Assembly (NCBI GenBank): GCA_015499985.1
Contig: JAAAUF010000029.1
Span: 32,984-96,983 of the forward strand
Direction of reading: 5' to 3'
Length of the DNA stretch: 64,000 nt
Source of the DNA: Haplosporangium gracile
Taxonomy: Eukaryota > Mortierellomycota > Mortierellomycetes > Mortierellales > Mortierellaceae
In this document: one piece after another, positions 36,315-49,800 of the stretch
Position numbering within the stretch: position 1 is the first letter of the stretch
Layout of the letters: the number at the start of each line of letters is the position of its first letter
Notes under the pieces: model-generated
Database searches by the model: none
What the model was told of the DNA's origin: nothing
Seen by the model: only the letters and a program-made list of their open reading frames with translations
Position numbers and translations under genes: made by a program

Positions 36315-38535
36315 ATGTCCGACCGCCCGGAAGATACCCTCTATCCAGTCCCCGCTCGTCTGCTGGACAAGGCTCAATGCCCCGAACCCTACATCTCCTC
36401 CGTCGAGCAGTACCAAAAGATGCACCGTCAGTCTATTGAAAACCCTGAGGAGTTCTTCGGCAAGGTACTTGCTTTGCTTTATTCTTTGTTTGATGAGAGT
36501 GTATCTTTTTGACGAACATGAGTGGCAAATAATACTCAGTTTTAACATTTTCTGTACTCATTTTCGATTCCTATGCGACGATGACAGCTGGCGACAGAGT
36601 TGCTGTCGTGGTCAAAGCCGTTTCACACGGTCCGCCATGGAGGACTTGATCATGGCGATATTGCGTGGTTCTTGGAGGGGCAATTGAATGCGTCCTACAA
36701 CTGTGTCGACCGCCACGCCATCTCCACCCCCAACAAGGTAAATTATGATTTTTTATCACTGTACACTTTTGTTAAAGCATGTTGTTTGTTATTGCTCAGC
36801 GCACAATGAAAGGCCCTTCTTTGGTTCAATTATTTAATAAAAACGCTCTAATGAATAGGTGGCGATGATCTACGAGGCGGACGAGCCCAACCAGTCAGAG
36901 AACATTACCTACGGTGAGCTCCTCCGCAAGGTCAGTCAGCTCGCAGGAGCACTTCGCGCCCGTGGAATCCGCAAAGGTGACACTGTCGCAATCTACATGC
37001 CCATGATCCCCGAGGCCGTGGTTGCCCTCCTGGCCTGTGCCCGTATCGGTGCCCTGCACAGTGTCGTCTTTGCCGGTTTCTCGGCCGAGGCCCTTCGGGA
37101 CCGTATCAAGGACGCCAACTCTCGGTTGGTCCTGACCTCTGACCAGGGCAAGCGTGGAGGCAAGACCATCGAGACCAAGAAGATTGTTGATGAGGCGCTC
37201 AAATCGTGTCCCTCGGTCGAAACTGTCATTGTTTGCCAGAGGACAGGGCATTCAGAGGTGCCCATGACTGCAGGGCGAGATGTCTGGTGGGGCGATGAGG
37301 TATCGAGACAGCCCAACTACCTGGCCCCCGAGGTCATGCACTCCGAGGATCCTCTGTTCTTGTTGTACACTTCTGGATCGACTGGACAGCCCAAGGGAGT
37401 CATGCACACGACAGCTGGTTACCTGTTGGGAGCTGCGGCGACGGTCAAGTATGTCTTTGACTACCACCCAGGAGACATCTTTGCCTGCATGGCCGATGTC
37501 GGTTGGATCACAGGACATACTTACATTGTCTATGGTCCTATGGCCTTGGGAGCAACCACGGTCTTGTTCGAATCCATCCCCACTTACCCTACTCCCTCGA
37601 GATACTGGGAGTTGATTGCCAAGCATAAGGTGACCCAGTTCTACACTGCCCCTACTGCCATCCGTGCCCTCCGTCGTTTAGGGGATTCCTGGCTTGAGGG
37701 TCATGACCTCTCCTCCCTCCGTGTTCTTGGAACTGTCGGTGAGCCGATTAACCCCGAGGCATGGCACTGGTACAACGACAAGGTCGGCAAGGGGCGCTGC
37801 GCGATTGTCGATACCTATTGGCAAACTGAGACTGGATCCCACATTGTCACCCCTCTCCCCGGAGCCATTGCAACCAAAGCCGGTTCGGCTACTTTCCCAT
37901 TTTTTGGAATCGACCTGGCAATCTTGGACCCTGTCACTGGCAAGGAGTTGTCTGGCAACGATGTCACAGGAGTCTTGGCTGTCAAAAAAGCATGGCCCTC
38001 GATTGCACGCACCATCTTTGGCGACCACAAGCGGTTCATGGAGACGTATCTAAGACCTTACCCTGGTTACTACTTCACAGGCGATGGTGCGACGAGGGAC
38101 AAGGACGGATACATCTGGATCCGGGGCCGTGTCGATGATGTGATCAACGTCTCGGGGCATCGTCTTTCGACGGCCGAGATCGAGTCTGCACTGATCATGC
38201 ACCCAACTATTGCTGAAGCGGCCGTCATTGGTGCCAACGACGATGTCACAGGTCAGTGTATCCATGCCTTTGTCTGCCTCAAGCCCGGTATCTCGTCCCA
38301 TTCCAACGATCTGTCCAAGGAATTGGTCCTCCAGGTCCGCAAGGTGATTGGACCCTTTGCGGCACCTAAGAAGATTTATCTGGTCGAGGATTTGCCCAAG
38401 ACGCGATCGGGCAAGTTGATGAGGAGGATCTTGAGGAAGATTGTAGCCGGCGAGAAGGACTCTTTGGGAGATATCTCGACTCTTGCTGACCCCTCTGTTG
38501 TTGCTGCCTTGATTGTTAAGGTTGAGAGCTCTTGA
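36315..38535 (+). CDS. acs: Acetyl-CoA synthetase (acetate:CoA ligase, AMP-forming)
   Basis: Activates acetate to acetyl-CoA through acetyl-AMP, for acetate use and cytosolic or nuclear acetyl-CoA supply. Exons 36315-36464, 36588-36737 and 36859-38535, all GT-AG and phase 0, give 658 residues, the normal length. Phosphate-binding loop [10 protein letters not shown] is at 271-280 and the adenylate-forming motif WQTETG at 421-426. The hinge and C-domain motif [15 protein letters not shown] is at 522-536, and PKTRSGK ends in the catalytic lysine, Lys619, which in the bacterial enzyme is the reversibly acetylated residue. There is no mitochondrial presequence or transit-like N-terminus. The start ATG follows AGAAAAATG, with an in-frame N-terminus typical of fungal enzymes ([11 protein letters not shown]). 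The two 50-codon first exons are separated by introns of about 120 bases. Identification is firm. Confidence 0.97.
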
Positions 38536-39508
38536 AGTGTGTTGACGAAGGCACGAAGAGGCGATGACAGAGGAGACATAGCAACTTTCACGATCAAAGA
38601 ATAAATATACCATTGAAACGAACCTCGGAATGGTCACTGCTGTGCAGAACATTCTATCGTAAGTACGAGTTAGCGTATATTTGCGTATCCGGAAAAATAT
38701 ATTTTTCAATGCAGCACTCCTCTTACTTGGTTTTAGACATCAGGGCGGAATCGTGTTGTTCCTTTTTTTTTTTCATCTACGTTCTTTTTCTCCTCCTGGT
38801 CATTCATCGATAAGGGGTCTACCACCCATCGCCTGGCGAAGAAGCGGCTAACAAAATAATAGAACCAACTGGTTGTGCGCTCCCACTATCCCAAAAAGTC
38901 AAGTCGATGTCCATTCATTCCATTGTCTGAGAAAGGTGATTTCTCGTGTCCACGCTCAGATCTGAAGATATACTTTGTTTTTTGTCTTCCCAGCCCTGCT
39001 CGAGTCGACGATACATACCATTCATCAAAAAACAACATCCCGAGAGCTCACTAAACGCCAAGCTAGGCAACGCGTACTGTACCGGAGTAAAATGGGAAAC
39101 CCCCCCCCCCCCATAAAGGAAGTGATGGCGTTGAGAATAGGACGTAGAAGGTTCCACAAGAAAAGCCAGGGGGGTTTGTTCACAAGCAAAGGAAAAGAGA
39201 AGCGAGCAAATATGAGCGCTGTGTTGTTGGTTGGTTGATTGGTGGTGAGCCGTTTTGTGGGTTGTAAACAAAAAGAAGGGGCCGAATTCCACCTTGATGG
39301 CCCCTTTTTCTCCCCGCCCTCATCCCTCCCATTGCGTCATAAATATATATAAAAAAGGGACACAAAAAAGGTTATCGTTCTTCTTTGTTCCCAACCCGCA
39401 CCCTCACAACAGTGACAACACACGGACACACCCAGCAAATAAACCTGAACGAACATAAACATCACTCCCACATTCCAAAACACCTCACTACAACAACCAA
39501 ATTCAACC
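38536..39508. other. Spacer between acetyl-CoA synthetase and the FAD monooxygenase
   Basis: The 3' region of acs is followed by the promoter of the monooxygenase. A ten-base C run at about 39102-39111 is the only repeat of note. Confidence 0.6.
39344..39356 (+). promoter_or_regulatory. TATA box of the FAD monooxygenase gene
   Basis: TATATATAAAAAA lies about 155 bases before the start codon. A CA-rich leader follows, consistent with transcription starting near 39380. Confidence 0.6.
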
Positions 39509-42191
39509 ATGGCTTCAGAACCGCCGTCTTCAGGCTCACCCGCCTCACATTCATCGCCATCCTCCTCCTCTTCCTTCTCTCCTAACACCACAACCACAAC
39601 CTCGCCCTCAACACCCCCAGAAGGCAACGTCGATATCCCCGTCCTCATCGCTGGCGCCGGTCCCTCCGGTCTCATGGCGGGTTTCCTCCTCTCAAAACTG
39701 GGAATTCCCAGCCAAATCATTGAGCGCGACCTAACCCCCTCCCCAGACTCCCGAGCCGTCAGTCTCCACGCCCGCACCCTCGAAATCTTCAAACTCACCG
39801 ACCCACAACTCTATGAACGGTTCAAGACCGAGTCCTGGATAAGTCCATCGATGCAGTTTTACTATGGAAGCAAGCTGACGGCGGAGATGAGGCCGAGAAA
39901 AGCCAAGGATTCTGAGTTTGGGATTCCATGGATGTTGGAGCAGAATTTGACGGTGAAGATTTTGACGGAAGAGTATGAGAAGATGGGCTTAGGACGGATA
40001 GAAAGGGGGTGGGAGTTAGTGGATACGAAGGTTGTTGGGCAGGAGCAGGGACAGGAGCATGAAGCGGATGGATCGATCAAGGGAGAGACGAGGGCAACAA
40101 CGACTTCGTGGGTCGAGACGACAATGCGCAGAGCGATCGAGGGGACCAATAAGCGCAAGGGAGAGAGTGTTGTCTTGGGCACTGTTGACATAGCAGACGA
40201 GGACGAAGACAAGCAGTATGAAATCAAGGTGATCCGGTCCAAGTACTTGATTGCCTCTGACGGTGGCCGCTCTACTGTCCGACACCGACTCAACATCCCC
40301 TTCCCAGGCCGCACCCGCAACTACAACTTGATTCTATTTGATGGGCACGTCGAGACCGATCTGTCCACCACCAACGTCTCGTAAGTCTGTGGTGTCATTT
40401 CGCGACATGGTGCTCTTTTGTACCCCTCTTGTGGAACTTGTGAATCTAGACCCTGATGCATTTGTCGACTCCAACAATGCGCCAAAACCATGACTTTTCC
40501 CCTCTCATCTATATTCCCACCCCCTTACCCAACAATTAAGCTTCCTCGTCCTGCGCTATATCCTGCGCCATGGCTTATCCTCCAATCTTCCATCTCTCTT
40601 AACTTGTGCCCTCTCCTTCCATTCTCACTCTCCGAAAATAGGTTTATCAAGGGCGACAACCGCCACTCGATCGCAATGTACCCCATCCGTGGCAACCGCG
40701 TCCGCCTCATGCTCGACGACGGCCTCCTGACACAAGAACAATTCGAAGCACGAGATCCCAAAACCGTCGACAAGGAATACTTTGAGAACCTCCTCCAGGA
40801 AACCCTGGGCACTCTCAAGATGAAGGTCTTGAGTTATAACTGGATCACGTATTATAGGGTGAATGAGCGAAGGGCGCAGGAATTTGTGTACAAACGACGC
40901 ATCTTTTTGGCGGGCGATGCTGCCCATTGCCATTCTCCTGCTGGCGGTCAAGGTAATTTTGCCACGAGGGATTCATGTGCGTGTCTTTGTTGCGCGTTTC
41001 ATTGTATCATATATTAAATTGACTTGCTTTTTACTTTGTTTGCACACACAATGGGGAACAAACAGGTCTGAACACAGGTCTACAGGATGCATACAACTTA
41101 ACATGGAAGATCGCCTTGGTACTCAACGGCACAGCAGCCCCCTCGCTCCTGGACACCTACAATGACGAACGGATCCCGATTGCAGACGAAATTATAAAGT
41201 ACTCGGCCACGACACTCGACAATGGTGTTTACCAGGGTTGGATTGCGTCTAATTTGAGAAAATTGATGCTTATCCTCTTGCCATATATTATGCGCTATCT
41301 GCCTATGGGCGGGCGTCCAACCCCTTACTCTATGGTACGGGAACGATTATCTTCTTTGTTGATTATGAAAGATGGTATCACTACTTGAAACTGACTACGA
41401 ACCATTCATAATTCTTTTTTTATATATAGTTGGGACTGAGGTACCACGAGAACACGATCAACAGATCCAACAAATCTCACCCCTACCCACCCTCAGGACC
41501 CGCCTCCATTGGCCAACGCGCCCCTGATGATATTCTCATCCCCTTCACCGCCGCACCTGCAGATACACTAGAACCAAGGCCAGAATCGCTGGCTGGACTG
41601 GAGGGAGACTCGACCGATCAGCAACAGGAAACGACAACAGAAATTCGAGTGTACGACCTCCTCGCCTTCCCAGGAGCCTTCCATATCCTAGTTTTTGCGG
41701 CAGATCGTCTGGCGACAGAGAAGGAGTTGGATGCGAATCTTGTCAAGGATGTGGAGCACTACCAGCGAATTTGGTCGTCTAGGTGGCCTGGACTTAGAGG
41801 TGCGTTGGACTCGAACCCGAGCTCGAGTCCGGAGGCAGTGAGAACGAGTAGCAAGAAGATGAAGTCGACGCCTCAGTTTATGGTCCATGTGATCTCCAGC
41901 GCCGCACCGTCCGAATCGGATAGCCATGACTCAACGACGGCAATGGCGAACAGGGCAGCGGGCTTCGGAAAAATCTACATCGATCCTGAAGGTGGACGAT
42001 TGCACCAATGGTTTGGATTCGCAGGACTGTCTTCCACACCACCGACGAAAAAGAGCGCGTCTATGGTCCAAGGGGGAGGAATCATTGTTCTGCGCCCAGA
42101 TACGCATATTGCGTACCGGGTTTCCGGTGTTAGTACTGCGGCGTGGGCGGATGTGGATGAGTACTTTACGTCTTTTCTGATTGTCTCTTGA
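39509..42191 (+). CDS. FAD-dependent aromatic monooxygenase, phenol 2-monooxygenase-like
   Basis: Class A flavoprotein hydroxylase, which in this family uses NAD(P)H and O2 to hydroxylate phenols or related rings. Exons 39509-40380, 40642-40952, 41066-41334 and 41430-42191 give 737 residues. After a Ser/Pro/Thr-rich N-terminus of about 40 residues comes the FAD-binding GAGPSG at 49-54. The DG motif (DGGRSTVRHRL) starts at 251 and the GD motif (GDAAHCHSPAGGQG) at 382. The C-terminal part from about 520 (VYDLLAFPGAFHILVF ... DTHIAYRV) matches the thioredoxin-like dimerisation domain of phenol hydroxylases. All junctions restore motifs across the splice. Codons in the first exon shift from C-ending to mixed use after about residue 115. 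The true substrate cannot be told; secondary-metabolite hydroxylation is an alternative to phenol catabolism. Confidence 0.9.
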
Positions 42192-42483
42192 ATTGGTTTA
42201 GTGAACCATGAGACGATTCGAATTAAAAAAACAAAAAAAGCAAAAGCCAAAAAAGTAATGTATGATTATTTAATGAGTTTAGGGAGTGAGAAGAGGAGAG
42301 GAGAAGTGACTATAATACAAGCGAGGACAGGATGCGGATGAAAAGTAACAACGAGAGGGGAAAACCGAAAAGAAAAGAAAAGAAAACAAAAAAAAAAAAT
42401 TAAAAGTGCACTACTATGTCTTTTCAGAACAGAGGGGACTGGGGTAACTTGTGGATAGAAAGTGAAAGGAACGAATGGTCCCG

Positions 42484-43469
42484 TCATACATGGTCGGGCA
42501 GACCATCATTGCTCTCATCCTCATCTTCATCCTCATCCTCGTCCTCATCATCGTCCTGCGTCTGTGGAATATAAAACGTCTGCTGGTGCTGGTGCTGAAT
42601 GGACGCCCTATGCTGCTGTTGCTGTTGTTGTTGCTCCATATGACGGCGTTGCTGCTCTTGATGCTGCTGCTGGAACAATGCATGCGCACTCAACTGTTGC
42701 TGCTGTTGCTGCTGTTGCTGTTGTTGTTGTTGTTGCTGATGTTGCACAATCTGATGGTTCTCAAGGCCCAACTCCATTTCCAACTCTTCTTGTGAAGAAT
42801 CGTTGGCAGAGATGTTGATACTCTGCATTGTGCTCTGCTGTTGGGGAGGAGACGACCAAGAAAAATCGGGATTGGCGGGGACAGAGAAGGATGCGGCACC
42901 TCCAGAATGGTTAGGCATCCACATCGTCCTCGACATCTCCTGGAAACTCATATGTCCTTGCTGCTGTTGCTGACCCTGCTGACCCTGCTGTTGTTGATGA
43001 CTGTGCTGGAGCTGCTGTTGTTGCTGTTGTTGTTGTTGTTGTTGTTGAAGATGTTGTTGTTGTGGAGTAGGTGTTTGTTGCAAGTTCTGGAAGTACGAGA
43101 ACTGGTCCGCAGAAGCAATGGGTGTAACCTGTTGCTGTTGATGAAGATGATGGTGATGCTCCATGAGCGAAGGAGAATCGTTAGAAAAACTCTCCATGAG
43201 GTGGTCAAAAGACCCCATGCTCTTCTTCATCAGTCCTTCTAACGACTCGTCCATGTTCAATCCGAAATCCGCAAACCCGTCCTGGCTAATCTGGATAGAT
43301 TGTTGATGGTGTTGCTGTTGTTGCTGCTGTTGTTGACCAGGGTGCACAAAGGGGTGGATATGGGTATCATTGGTTGCCTGGAGAACGGCATCAGAGGACA
43401 TTCCTTGACGCATCTCAAAACCCATCTCGAAATGTCCCGAAAGCTGGGTCTGAGGGAACGAAATGTGCT

Positions 43470-43506
<37 letters not shown>

Positions 43507-46500
43507 GTGACCCGACATGGCCATGTTGTTGTCCTGACCGATAGCGGTGGCTCTTGAGATGTTGGGCGACGAAGCCGGGGAGGGGCTTGTCGAGGACGAG
43601 GCGGGGACGACCAAAGATCCATACGAGGTCATCGAGTCCGCAATAGGAATGTTCATCGAGCTAACACCCGACATAGGAAGCTGCTGTTGCTGTTGGTAAG
43701 GGTTGAACAACTGGCTTTGTGACTGGAACGAAATTGAGTTGCGGTGCTGGGTCATTTGCAGCTGGTACTGATGATGTTGTTGCTGCTGAATGTTCAACAT
43801 CCGCTGCTGGTGTAGCTGTTGCTGTTGCTGGGCTTGCTGTTGCCGCTGTTGGTGCACAAATGAAGAAGAGGACGAAGACTCGTTGTCAAAGGTGGATGGG
43901 ATCTCAAGGGAGGCTGTTGTCGAGATGGTCATCATTCTAGAGTCTATCTTGATCCCATCAGGACCCTGCACAGTGCTCAAGGATGATTCATCCAAGGGCA
44001 TCGAGACCGACGACAGAAGAGTTGAGGCAATGTTGTTCGACTCAGATCCAGATCCAATGGCGGCAGTGCTAGCAGCAGCAGAAGCAGAAGTAGTAACAGC
44101 TGCTGCAGCAGCTTTAGCGGCGGCGGCGGCAGAGACACGCTTCTTGCGGGTAGCTTGTTTCTTCTGGGCGGCCTCGGCGATGGCCTGAGGGAGTTTGGGT
44201 GGAGGCTTCTGTCCGGCGAACCCAGCGGCGACATGGGGTCGTTTGATGACGGTACCATCGCTGTTGTAGCTTGACTTTTTACCAACGGTCTTGCCATGCT
44301 TCTTCAGTTCCTTCTATACAAGTGGGATAAACAAGTGGATTGGTATGCAAACGAAAGGTCTTAGCAATGTATTTCTGTTAAGATAAAAAAGCGCCACCAA
44401 ATTAACACAAAAAAAAACCGTGCGCCTACCTTGGAAAGCTTCTTGGACGACTTATTAGTGTCAGCGACATCGACACTGTTGCTTCTTGAGGAGCCGCTGG
44501 AGAGAGGCTGGCCCTGAGATTGAGAAATCAATGCCTTGGCAAGAGGAACATCTTGGATGGTTCCCAGTAACATCTCGATTCGCTTCATGCGCTCAATGTA
44601 GTCAGGGCCAGACATCAATGGCAACGACGATGACGAAGAGGACGTCGACTGAGACTCGGTAGGCTCGTTTTCCTCATGGAAGGAGGACAGGCCGGAGGGA
44701 GAGCTTGACCAAGGCATAGCCATGGTCGTGCTGATGGCAGGCGACGATAGAGCCATCTTGGCTAGGCGCTCTTGAGGGGACAAAATGTAATCTTGCTGAG
44801 ACTGTTGTTCGTGCAGATCAAGGTTGTGGGTTAAAAGCGACAACCCCTTCTTTTCCACGACAGAGGCCCGACGCTGCTGTTGCTGCTGCTGCAATTGTTG
44901 CTGTTGTTGCATGAGCTGCTGGTTATGCTGCTGCTGCAGAGACAAAGCACCTTGCAAGCCACTGGCGATGAATTCGGCAGCACCAGGGATCACATTGGAC
45001 AACAACATCTCGATCCGCTGCATACGTTCAAGGTGCTCTTGGTCCTGCAGGCTCATCTGCTGAGGCATGACGTTCTCTTGGAAGGCAATCATACTAGGAC
45101 CGAACGAGGGTGGGCTGGCCACCTGAAAGTCACTCTCACGTCTTGTATCCAGACCAAGGTTAGATTCAAGTCCACCAAGACCCAAACCCAAGCTGGAGAG
45201 GCCCAAGCCAGCCAAAGTCAAAGATCCGACCACAGGCGAGACGGACGACTCGCCAGCTCTCGAGCCGCTGGCTGAATTTGTCTCATCCTCGCCCTCATCC
45301 TCATCGACTTCATCAGAGCCGTCGTTGTCGGACGAGAACGAGGTATAGGAGGAACTATGATGGGAGCTAATGCTGCTTCCACGGTAGGACTTGGAGGCAC
45401 GACGAGATCTGCCGTCCTTGTTGATGGCACGGGCTCGTTTCGTCTTTCCTGTTGAGCTCGCAGGGGATGAGACGATGGGTTCTTGATCTTCGGCGGGATG
45501 GGTCTGTTGTTGATTAGAGAGAAGGGCAGAGGGTGGGGTACGGATGCACTCTCGCTTGGAGTGCTGGCAGGAGTTGCAAGGCGACTCGCGATCGCATCTG
45601 ATTTTCCTGTATCTGCACCAGTCGCAGACTGACAAGGGAGGTGGGTTGCAATTGAATACGAAGAACGAGTGGAAAATAAAATGGTACAAGAGAGTGCGTT
45701 TGATATGACCAAAGAAAACAAAAGGTGTTTCATGGTTAATACGATTGGTCCCACATTGCGGCGGAGATTTTACAAATGACGGAAGAAAGTGTAAAAGAGG
45801 AGAGAGTAACGAGCAGCAAGAGTAGAAAAAAAAGAGAAAATGACAGGTGATTGAATAGAGAAAAAAAAGGAGGAAGAAAAGGTACTCTTGCAGATCATAC
45901 TACACATTGATCGCCACTCTTTTTTCATTTCAATGTTCGGTATCCGTTCTTTCGTTTTTGTGGAATTGTGGGGCGGAGAAAAGGTCGAGAGGGTGAGCCA
46001 CACAAGGGAAAGTAAAATATAAATTGGACAGTGCCTAGTCATAACGAAAGGAGGAATAGGACGCGGGGGTAGGGGTCTCAGGTGTACCCAGAGGGTGGCT
46101 GGTCGAATAGGGTTTCATTGTATCTGGCTAAAGGGTACACTAGAGTGAATAAAGAGACAAGACGGGCATGTTGAGTTGCAGGGTACTGTACCTTGATTAA
46201 CATTCAGCCGCTTGCGGTAGGCTGCACTGTGAACAGGACTCAGGTTCTGTGGAGTAACCTTCTTCTTGGTCACAATGGGCGTTGGCGATGCAGCCATCGG
46301 AGGGAGAAGCATGGATGGTTGAGCAGGCGATTGGACCTGTAACTGGTGCAGATCCACCGTGCTCGTGCTCGTGTTCGACTGAGACTGTGACTGAGAGGCC
46401 CCCACCATCCCCTGAGAAGGAAGAGAGTTGAGGACATGTCCAAAGGATGATTGGATCAGCCCTTGGAAGGAATTCTCAATCAAGCTTGTGGGGATGGTAG

Positions 46501-46849
46501 TCTCTAACGGGACATTGGCCGCCGCGACCGATATCATAGCAGCAGCCCCACTACTCTCAGTGACGACAGGCCGCACCACTTCCGCCATTGACGTAGTTGT
46601 TGAAGGTGGGGCAACATTGACCGTAGGATGATCGGTACCCAGGACAGCAGCCCTACCTTGCTGAGATTGATGTTGCTGTTGTTGTTGCTGTTGATGGTGC
46701 TGTTGAAGCTGTTGTTGACCAGAAACCGATTTAGTGTTGGGTGATGAACTGGGCGAACTGCTTGGGGAGGAACTTGCCGACGAACCCGAGTTTGAGTTTT
46801 TGAGACTGTGCTTAGGATCGCGAAGACTGGGGAGGCCAGAGAATGTCAT
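42484..46849 (-). CDS. Zn2Cys6 transcription factor with extensive glutamine tracts
   Basis: Three exons (46849-46192, 45628-44430, 44313-42484) total 3687 nt and 1228 residues. The Zn2Cys6 cluster spans Cys221, 224, 231, 237, 240 and 247 (CX2CX6CX5CX2CX6C). Unusually, 219 residues precede it, and the cluster begins right at the start of exon 2. Basic and acidic Ser-rich stretches follow. The segment ERM(Q/K)RIEMLL occurs twice (420-429 and 565-574) and could be a paired amphipathic helix. Exon 3 starts with a basic KELKKHGKTVGKK stretch, has an Ala-rich run, then many Gln tracts coded by CAG/CAA, and ends in an Asp/Glu tract. Start 46849 was chosen because the frame upstream is leader-like. 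There is no fungal-specific middle homology region that I can recognise. It is likely a nuclear activator; targets are unknown. It converges with the FAD monooxygenase, with 292 bases between the stops. Confidence 0.85.
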
Positions 46850-49800
46850 GTTGAAATGAGTAAGAGCAACGATAAAAAGAGAATTGTGCAACTGAACAAA
46901 AGATTGAAAGAGAAGGAGGTTTGTAAGGGTAGGACGACTTTGAACCAGAAGAAAAGAGACCAAAAAAGTATGGATTGGTCTGCAATTATCTTAGTAAATA
47001 GTGATAGTCCCGGGGATGGAAAGTAAGTTGGGCTGGAGAGGGGTTCTCCAGGTGATAGGCGCTTGTTGTTGGCTAGGGAAAGTTGGGTTTATGTTGTTTT
47101 TGTTTGTTGTGTATTTGAGTTGAGGGTTACTGAAAAAGGGTCAACAACAACAAAAGGGTCAAACAAGGGTTCGTTGAAGAGGAGAGAGCGAGAGGATTGG
47201 TGAGGAGAGAGAGCTGAGAAAAATTCAAAAATGAAGGACGAGACGATTATCCACGAAGAAGATTTGGTGCTTTCGGGAAGGGTGGGCGTAAGGTTGAATT
47301 GAAATGAGTTTATGCCTGAAATATGATCTGATAGAAAAAAAAAGGGGGATTGATTGGGGTGGAGGGTGCTGAGCGAGCAAGAAGAGGACAGGAAAATTGA
47401 AAGAGATGGGCGAAAGGGTACAGTCTGATAGGTACTGGAAGGGTGTGCGGAGAAAATAAAAGGGAAAAGTAAAAGGGAAAAAATAAACGTGGAGAAGAAT
47501 AGAAAAGGAAGGAAGCAGACTCTATTGAAGGGAGAGCGAGACTGCTGGGTGCGTGAGTGAGAGAAAGTAATGGCGTCGATGAGTAGATGATTACTTCGAA
47601 TATTAATGAATGAAAACAAAGAAAGCAAATGAAGTGCAATGAAATGAGCAAACAACAAAGACAAAAACGAATGGACAAAAAGGAAGGAGTTGTGAGGGTA
47701 AAGAACAGATAAGACAAAAAGAACAGAAAAAAAGAACAAGAAAGGAGAAGAAACGAAAAGACGTTGTAAAAAGGAAGAAAAGGACCCGAACATTAAGAGG
47801 TAGACTAGAAGATCAAATTGCCTCGCCTAGCACAAATACAAGCACAAGCAAACACATCGCATACATATAAAAGCGTCCTTTCAGCCAACCAATCGAGGTT
47901 CGGATGGTCAGGGCAAAAAAGAGAAAAGAGAAAAGAGAAATGAGCGGCTCACTCTGTGCGTCCACAGTGGTGAAAAAAAAAAAACAATGATTAAGGAGTT
48001 GAGGGAGCCGCAAAAGAGAGTTCGAGCATCGACTGGATTGATGGTGAGTTGAACTCAAAGCTGGATGTCGCTCTGACACATCCAACTTGTTCAACTTCAA
48101 CTTTTCAACCCATACATTCATCCAGTTCATATCGTCCATTCACCATCATCTTACTCAACACACTCACTCAACCCGCACCAAAAGAGTAAGGTATAGAAAG
48201 AAAGAGACAGAGAGGCAAAGAAAATGAGAAACAGTGTGCTCTGGGGTTGAGTTTGGCTGTTGAGGACTACGGTCAAATCGCTCTTACAAAAAAACTCGTT
48301 TTTTTCATTCTTCTTCATCTAAACCCTTACGTTATCGACTCCCCGAGTTATAACGATCTCTTTTTTTCTCAACCCTCAACCACAGTATCGGCTAGCTCAG
48401 CTCTCACAGTGAGTGCGCGCGCCGCTCAATGGTTGGTTTATTTGAAATCAAAAAAAAAATCTCGTTAAGATAGTACTCTTCTCCTCAAAAGGATGAGAGT
48501 ACAGCCGAAAGAGGGAGAGTGGGAGGGCATTAACGGTCATACGAAAACGAGTGCCTCGCTTTGTTTTGTTTATGCTCTTGTTCATTGACCTCATCATCAT
48601 TGAAAGGTACAAGGAAAACAGAAGGAAAGGAGGAAGGAGGAATAACATCAGAGCTCCTCCGGAACGAGGAGGAACAGAGGGACGTGAACCTAATGACTCC
48701 TTTTACCCCATCTTTCATCTTTTCCTTTCTTCCTGTGCCCTCGGGTGTGAGAAAAACGAGGGTTCTCGATTTCTCCGCATTATTTTCTTTTCTCAATTGG
48801 CAAAACGGACCACACGCACACCTTCCCTCCTCCTCGTTCACCCCACCTTTTCCTTCCTCTCTTTAGTCTTTTCGCTCGAGCTTTTGTTTATCGAGAAAAA
48901 AAGAAAAAAAATGCCGGACCACGACGACAATGCGGAGGAAGAGTTTGCTTCGGAAGCCACGCGATCCATTTCTCGGAAAGGTCCGGTCCACGGCTCAACC
49001 ACGAAAACGAAAATGAAAAAGAAAAATCGAAAGTGTGGGGAAAATAAACGCAGTATGTTTTTCCCTCGATTGTATGTGTGAAAAGGAGAAATAAAAAAAA
49101 GTGGGTGAAGAAGTAAATAAAGCGTGACATAGAAACCTTGCCTACTCGACCAGTCCATTGGCAAACCTGTCTCTCGCTCTCATCTTATCCGCCAATCCGC
49201 TTACTTGCTGTTGATGTAACGGCTGATGCAGAAATCGACCCTTCTACTTTCCTCCCTCTCCTGCTCAATCTCTTATAATGTCTTGACAGTCTAGTTCCAG
49301 TTCGAAAATTAAAGAAGAACGAAGGAGACAAGGGACATTTATGTGAAGGATATGCAAGGGGCGGATCGATGCTTTTGTTCTCCTCTCGGACAAAGTATTG
49401 ATGTATTGACTGGAAAGGGCTTTGTCTCACTCCAAAAAGGCGACTATCTGTCATTCTTTTAGTATAAACGCAAAATAACCTGGGGTATAGACGTTGCTAA
49501 CTTTTCTCGTTGCCTACCATTTTCAGCAACCATTTACAAAAGACAAACTTAACACTCAAAAGGCCGTGGGACTCTCCCCTTCTTCCCTCTTGTGTTCACC
49601 TTTTTCCTGGTCCAAGCAGCAATGTCGATTATTTTTTGCGGGGTGCCAAGTTGTTCGCTGCAACCCGATTGCGCTAAAGTAAACACTGAGCCCTGTCTGC
49701 TTGATTTTCATCCTCAATGGACTCCACTCGATCGAATGAAACCATGTCATTCCGTTCTTTTGTTGTGATGGTTATCAAAGTCCGATCCAGGAGAGCCAAG

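Noticed and set aside
42484..43242. Leu/Met-rich plus-strand frames opposite the Zn2Cys6 gene
   Set aside because: They are antisense reads of CAG/CAA glutamine tracts.
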